From: WHSW01 sp963851045
GTDB lineage: Bacteria > Actinomycetota > Thermoleophilia > Solirubrobacterales > 70-9
Direction of reading: 5' to 3'
Length of the DNA: 64,000 bases
Assembly: GCA_963851045.1 (NCBI GenBank)
Contig: CAWKNC010000001.1
Coordinates: 744,001 to 808,000 of the forward strand
In this document: one piece after another, positions 59,894 to 64,000 of the stretch
Numbering within the stretch: position 1 is the stretch's first letter
Layout: the number at the start of each line of letters is the position of its first letter
Translations under genes and position numbers: made by a program
Notes under the pieces: model-generated
What the model was told of the DNA's origin: nothing
Seen by the model: only the letters and a program-made list of their open reading frames with translations
The model's database searches: none

Positions 59894-61832
59894 ATGCGGG
59901 GGCAGGGGAAGCGGAAGCGGCCGGCCAGTTGGGGCAGGCGGTCGCTCGGAGTGGGGCTCGGAACCTGTGCGATGTTTGCGGGCGCCCCAGCCGCCCACGC
60001 CGCGGACACCTTCGTGAATGGGGCGACCGGCAACAACAGCTCCGCCTGCACGAGCCCGGCTCTGCCCTGCGCGACGGTACAGGCAGCCATCACCAAGGCT
60101 GGTTCCAACAGCACGATCACGGTCGCCCCGGGTGCCTATACGGGGCTCATCAACATCGGTGACGGCAACTCGCTGCGGGCCAGCGGATCCGCGCCAGCGA
60201 CCTCGCTCGAGGTTCTATACGTAGATACCGCCGCAGGCACGATCGAGGGGTTCACGATCCTCGGCAACGCCGGGATCGACGCGAACTACGCAATGCGGCT
60301 CGCGGGGAGCGTGACGGTCTCCGGCAATGTGTTCGACGTCGATGACGCGATCGCGGTAGCGCTCGGCATCGAGTACGCCTCCGGGTCTCCCACGGTCCGC
60401 GACAACCGCTTCATCGACGACGGAGCCGGCGCCAACACCGCGATTACCGTCGGCGGCGATTCGCCCCTGGTCGCGGGCAACGAGATCAGCGGCTTTGCGA
60501 GCGGGATCCGGATCAATCGCGGTGCCGCCGTGATTCGAGGCAACCTGATCAGCGGCACGCATAACAACGTCGGCACAGGAATCGCGATCGCCGGCTCGCT
60601 CGGCGGCGCCATCGCCGGCGACGACGATGTCACGCCGACGATCGTCGGCAACGTGCTCCGCGATCCGCTTCCGTTGAACGACCTAAACGGCCCGATTGGC
60701 ATTTATTTCATCCAGGGCACGAACGGCAATCCAACGCTCAGCGCCACCCTGCGCCGCAACACGGTGCGTGGCTTCGGGACGGGGATCGGCAACATCAACA
60801 CGGACTCGTTCACGCTCGACGGCGATCTGATCAGCGGCGGCGGCTATGGCCTCACATCGATTGACACCGCGCCCGGATTGGGCAACGTGGTGGCCACGAA
60901 CATCACCAGCTGGGGCAACACCTTCGACATCAATCTTCAGAATGTCGACCTCACCCTTAACTCATCGATCGTCGAGGACGACATCAGGACGAGCGACAGC
61001 GGCGCCAACCCCTTCTCCTGCACGATCACCTTCTCGCGCGGCCCCACCACCTCGGGGATCAATCCCTGCTTTGCGTTCCAGACCACGGTGTCGCCCCAGT
61101 TCGTCGACGCTGCGGCCGGCAACTTCCACCTGCTGCCGTCAAGCCTGCTGATCGATGCCGGCGATCCGGCGTTCGCGCACGTCGAGCCGCTCGACTTCGA
61201 TGGCGATCCACGGGCGACGGCCAAGATCTGTGGGGGTGCAGCTCTTCCCGACGTCGGCGCCGATGAGTACCTGCCCGACTGCACGGCGCCCCAGACGACA
61301 ATCGACTCGGGACCGGAACAGGGCAGCACCACGCTCGCGACCTTTGCTGAGTTCACGTTCTCCAGCTCTGAGGACGGTTCGACGTTCCAATGCTCACTCG
61401 ACGGGGGCGGGTACTCCGCGTGCACGGCGCCGGCGCCGCTTGTCGCGCTCGGAATCGGCGCTCACGAATTCGCCGTTCGGGCGATCGACGGAGCCGGCAA
61501 CGTCGATGCGACGCCCGCGACGCGCAGCTGGACAGTCGCGCAGCCGTCTCAACCGCCGGAGGAGACTCCGCCGCAGGCCGACTCCAAGGTCCCCGCAGAC
61601 CACCATTCTCAAGGCGAAGACGAAGCGGGCAAAAGCCAAGTTCACCTTCGAGGCCGATGAGGCGGCCCGCTTCGAGTGCAAGCTCGACAAGAACCCGTTC
61701 ACCGCCTGTTCCTCGCCCCGGCGCTACAAGCGCCTCGCCGACGGCCGTCACAAGTTCGCGGTGCGGGCGATCGATCTCGCCGGCAACGTCGACCAGAAGC
61801 CGGCCACCCACAAGTTTCGCGTCGGCAAGTAG
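59894..61832 (+). pseudogene. Secreted right-handed beta-helix protein, split by a one-base frameshift
   Basis: A signal peptide (LGVGLGTCAMFAGAPAAHA) leads into a parallel beta-helix with repeated NxIxG.xxGI-type turns (residues about 60-390), then a choice-of-anchor-like segment (SLLIDAGDPAFAHVE) and an Ig-like module (FQCSLDGGGYSACTAP, FAVRAIDGAGNVDATPATRS). At 61591-61594 a CCCC tract breaks the frame; the current frame ends at 61660. Removing one C joins it to a second copy of the module (FECKLDKNPFTACSSP, FAVRAIDLAGNVDQKPATH) ending at 61832. The protein is probably surface-bound. Confidence 0.82.
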
Positions 61833-61835
61833 GCG

Positions 61836-62462
61836 TCAGCCGCGCGCGGCGCGCTCGAGCACGCCGGTGAGCGCCGCGACGACCGAGGGGTCGAGCTGAG
61901 CGCCCGCCTGGCGCGAAAGCTCGACGGTGGCGCGCTCTGACCCAGACAGCTCACCTGGAAGGGTGGGGGTGCTCAGTTCGGTCTGGCAGACACAGGCGGC
62001 GCGGATCAGTCGCGACTCAATCGGGATCCTGGCGTCGGCAATCCCCTCAGGCCCCTTGCCGTCAAAGCGTTCTCGGGCGCGCAGTAGCCAGCCACTGGCC
62101 ATCTCGGGGAGCCCAGCGCCGCGGGCCAGGCGGTAGCCCGCCTCGAAATGGCCGTCGTAGGCGCGGATCTCGTCGTCGTCGCGCGCCGATGCCGGCCGGG
62201 CCAGGACCTCGGAGGGGACGTAGACCAGGCCGATCTCGTGCAGGCGCGCGATCTCTCGCGCGACCTCGCACTGCGTCCGGTCAAAGCCGATTGCGACGGC
62301 GGCGACGAACGCGTAGGAGGCGGTGCCGTCCGCGTGCTCTCGTGCGCCTGGCAGGTGGCGCTCAAGCGCTTCGAGCAGGGGCGCGCCACGCTCGCGCAGC
62401 AACGCCGCGAGGCCGGGGTCAGCCGGAGACGAAGGGGCGGCGCTCCGGCGATCCAAGATCAT
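61836..62462 (-). CDS. Degenerate HD-GYP-like protein
   Basis: A 208-residue protein with the HD-GYP helical pattern but altered motifs: ARLHEIGLVYVPSEVL stands where HDxGK...P is expected (HE instead of HD), and RARERFDGKGPEGIADARIP replaces HHExxDGxGYP. Metal ligands are therefore mostly lost and enzymatic c-di-GMP hydrolysis is unlikely; a binding or regulatory role fits better. ATG 62462 overlaps the upstream gene's end by 44 nt. Confidence 0.68.
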   Translation of the reverse strand: MILDRRSAAPSSPADPGLAALLRERGAPLLEALERHLPGAREHADGTASYAFVAAVAIGFDRTQCEVAREIARLHEIGLVYVPSEVLARPASARDDDEIRAYDGHFEAGYRLARGAGLPEMASGWLLRARERFDGKGPEGIADARIPIESRLIRAACVCQTELSTPTLPGELSGSERATVELSRQAGAQLDPSVVAALTGVLERAARG

Positions 62463-62766
62463 CGAGCAGGCCCTCGAGGGCCGCGCTGGCATCGTTGGGG
62501 TTCGGATGCGGATGCTGGGCCGTGATCTCCACGGTCGTTCCGAACCCGCTCTCGGCGAGCTCGATGGCGATCAGGCCCGAGGGGTCGGGCTCGTTGACCC
62601 GCCAGACGAGCATCCGCTCGGGCTCGCGACTGGTGACCTCGACCGCGACCGGGCCGTTCGCCCCGATCAATCCACCCATCCACTCTTCCATTCGCGCCAG
62701 GTCGTCGGCCAGCTCCCACAGCTCGGGCGCTGACTTGACGAGCGTCCGCTTGGTCTTCGATTCCAT
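62419..62766 (-). CDS. Small hypothetical protein, possibly SRPBCC-like
   Basis: A 115-residue protein. ELWELADDLARMEEWMGGLI, then VAVEVTSREPERMLVWRVN and TVEITAQHPHPNPND suggest the helix-grip order of SRPBCC (START/polyketide cyclase) proteins, in which the opening resembles 'APxELWELxxD'. The C-terminal helix (ALEGLLDDLGSPER) is short. ATG 62766. No ligand can be inferred. It shares a transcript with the degenerate HD-GYP gene, by overlap. Confidence 0.6.
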   Translation of the reverse strand: MESKTKRTLVKSAPELWELADDLARMEEWMGGLIGANGPVAVEVTSREPERMLVWRVNEPDPSGLIAIELAESGFGTTVEITAQHPHPNPNDASAALEGLLDDLGSPERRPFVSG

Positions 62767-62876
62767 GAGCGCGGGGTTCGGGCGGCCGTTGCGGTCTCCT
62801 GCCGCGCGCTTGCGGCCTGCAATGGCGATTTCTCACGCGGGACAGATCCTTGCGCCGCGTGGAGGGGTCGGGAGGC

Positions 62877-64000
62877 TCAGAAGAAGGCGCCGCCCTTGTA
62901 CTCGCCGAAAACGTCGCGCAGAGCGCCGCTGACCTCGCCAATCGAGGCGTTGTCGGCCAGCGCGGCGCGGATCGGGCCGAGCAGGTTGACGTCGCCGCGG
63001 GCTCCCTCGCGCAGCTCCTCCAACCGCTTCTCAACGAGTCCCGTGTCGCGGTTGGCCTTGAACTTCTTCAGGCGCTCGAGCTGGCGCCGCTCGGACTCGG
63101 GGTCGACGCGAAGGATGTCGACGTCGTCCACCGTGTCGGTGACGTACTTGTTGACGCCGACAACGATGTCCTGGCCGGAGCGGTAACGCTCGTGGTAGGA
63201 GAGGGCGGAGGCCTCGATTTCACGCTGGATGAACTCGAGTGCGTTAACGGATCCGCCCAGCTCCTCGACCTTCTCGATCAGCTCCCACGAGCGCTTTTCG
63301 ATCTCGTCGGTGAGCGACTCGATGAAGTAAGAGCCGGCAAAGGGATCGACAGAGTCCGCGGCGCCCGACTCGTGCGCGATGACCTGCTGCGTGCGCAGCG
63401 CGATCCGGGCTGAGCGCTCGGTGGGTAGGGCGAGCGCCTCATCGAAGCCGTTTGTGTGGAGTGACTGCGTGCCGCCGCAGACGGCGGCAAAGCCCTGAAG
63501 CGCGACGCGGATGATGTTCACCTCGGGCTGTTGTGCCTGAAGCGTCACGCCGCCGGTCTGCGTGTGAAAGCGGATCATCTGCGAGCGCTCAGAGGTCGAG
63601 CCGAAACGGTCGCGCACGATCTCCGCCCACATTCGCCGGACCGCGCGGAACTTTGCGATCTCCTGGAAGACGTTGTTGTGACAGTTGAAGAAGAAGGCGA
63701 GACGGGGCGCGAAATCATCGATCTTCAGGCCCCTCGCCAGCGCCGCCTCGGTGTAGGCGATCGCGTTTGCGAGCGTGAAGGCGACCTCCTGCACGGCCGA
63801 GCAGCCCTTCTCGCGGATGTGGTAGCCGGAAATCGAGATCGTGTTCCACTTCGGCACGTTCTCGCGGCAGTACTCGAAGAGATCGGTCGTGATCCGCATC
63901 GTCGGTTCGGGCGGATAGATGTAGTTGCCGCGAGCGACGTACTCCTTCAGCACATCGTTCTGCACGGTGCCGCGTAGCTGCTCCGAGGAGACGCCCTGCT
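62877..64000 (-). CDS. Acyl-CoA mutase large subunit (methylmalonyl/isobutyryl type), partial
   Basis: The C-terminal ~374 residues of a B12-dependent acyl-CoA mutase; the N-terminus lies beyond the right edge. Recognisable are YIYPPEPTMRITTDLFEYC, WNTISISGYHIREKGCSAVQ, RFHTQTGGVTLQAQQPEVN and SLHTNGFDEALALPTE, all TIM-barrel core segments. It ends at EYKGGAFF with no cobalamin-binding domain, so the B12 domain must be a separate small subunit, as in IcmA/B or archaeal-type MCM. With the carboxylase at 58-60 kb it fits propionyl-CoA metabolism. Confidence 0.92.
   Translation of the reverse strand, partial: QGVSSEQLRGTVQNDVLKEYVARGNYIYPPEPTMRITTDLFEYCRENVPKWNTISISGYHIREKGCSAVQEVAFTLANAIAYTEAALARGLKIDDFAPRLAFFFNCHNNVFQEIAKFRAVRRMWAEIVRDRFGSTSERSQMIRFHTQTGGVTLQAQQPEVNIIRVALQGFAAVCGGTQSLHTNGFDEALALPTERSARIALRTQQVIAHESGAADSVDPFAGSYFIESLTDEIEKRSWELIEKVEELGGSVNALEFIQREIEASALSYHERYRSGQDIVVGVNKYVTDTVDDVDILRVDPESERRQLERLKKFKANRDTGLVEKRLEELREGARGDVNLLGPIRAALADNASIGEVSGALRDVFGEYKGGAFF

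Overview
The window reads as chromosomal DNA of a high-GC actinobacterium, most probably class Thermoleophilia, order Solirubrobacterales. The reasons are uniformly GC-rich genes with many GTG/TTG starts, mycobacteria-like lipid and cofactor enzymes (acyl-CoA reductase-type SDR fusion, alkyl-DHAP synthase-like oxidase, decaprenyl-phosphate phosphoribosyltransferase, Kgd-type E2), and secreted proteins carrying tail modules I associate with that order (RTX-like repeats ending in SCER, an Ig-like module with a CKLD/AVDLAGN core, and a KDECKK...GDCVSFV tail). I see no rRNA, tRNA, CRISPR array, transposase or prophage. Coding is nearly continuous and no gap exceeds 300 bases.

Layout. 1-3 kb: a partial lipoyl-bearing 2-oxoacid dehydrogenase protein, class I photolyase and a zinc-ribbon protein on the minus strand. 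3-13.6 kb, plus strand: SDR fusion, a MalT/SARP-type ATPase regulator, alkyl-DHAP synthase-like oxidase, DPPR synthase-like UbiA and a two-subunit acyl-CoA dehydrogenase. 13.6-24.3 kb: citrate synthase with two small coupled proteins, a GAF/HD-GYP/GGDEF protein, PfkB kinase, quinone oxidoreductase, DEAD-box helicase and two membrane proteins. 24.3-30.7 kb: HAD hydrolase, APH-type kinase, ACAD10/11-type dehydrogenase, PhyH-like dioxygenase, hexapeptide acyltransferase, methyltransferase and glycosyltransferase. 30.8-33.3 kb: TauE/SafE permease, Rrf2 regulator and PHP phosphoesterase. 33.3-39.8 kb: a minus-strand set of secreted proteins, adenylate cyclase, PlsC and cupin, facing a large BTAD regulator (39.9-43 kb). 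43-47.4 kb: assimilatory sulfate reduction (sulfite reductase, cysH, sat, cysC). 47.4-56.3 kb: dodecin, a small protein, ornithine cyclodeaminase family enzyme, metallophosphoesterase, M28 peptidase and M6 metalloprotease. 56.4-57.7 kb: an AbiEi/DUF559 gene embedded in palindromic repeats. 57.7-64 kb: FKBP, acyl-CoA carboxylase, beta-helix surface protein, degenerate HD-GYP protein, a small hypothetical protein and an acyl-CoA mutase that runs off the right edge.

How the genes connect. Acyl-CoA carboxylase, acyl-CoA mutase, the acyl-CoA dehydrogenases and citrate synthase point to propionate/fatty-acid and TCA metabolism. The sulfate genes form one operon, and the cysteine-free Rrf2 regulator beside a TauE permease may also belong to sulfur control. 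HAD, APH and ACAD genes stand side by side and correspond to the three domains of vertebrate ACAD10.

Two signals cut across the window. A TAnnnT hexamer lies 6-12 nt before many start codons, which suggests leaderless transcription. At several divergent gene pairs the two hexamers overlap or interlock. A 40-bp palindrome occurs three times, at the downstream end, N-terminus and upstream side of the AbiEi/DUF559 gene, with extra tandem half-units on both flanks. Two secreted-protein genes are split by single-base frameshifts in short C (or G) tracts.
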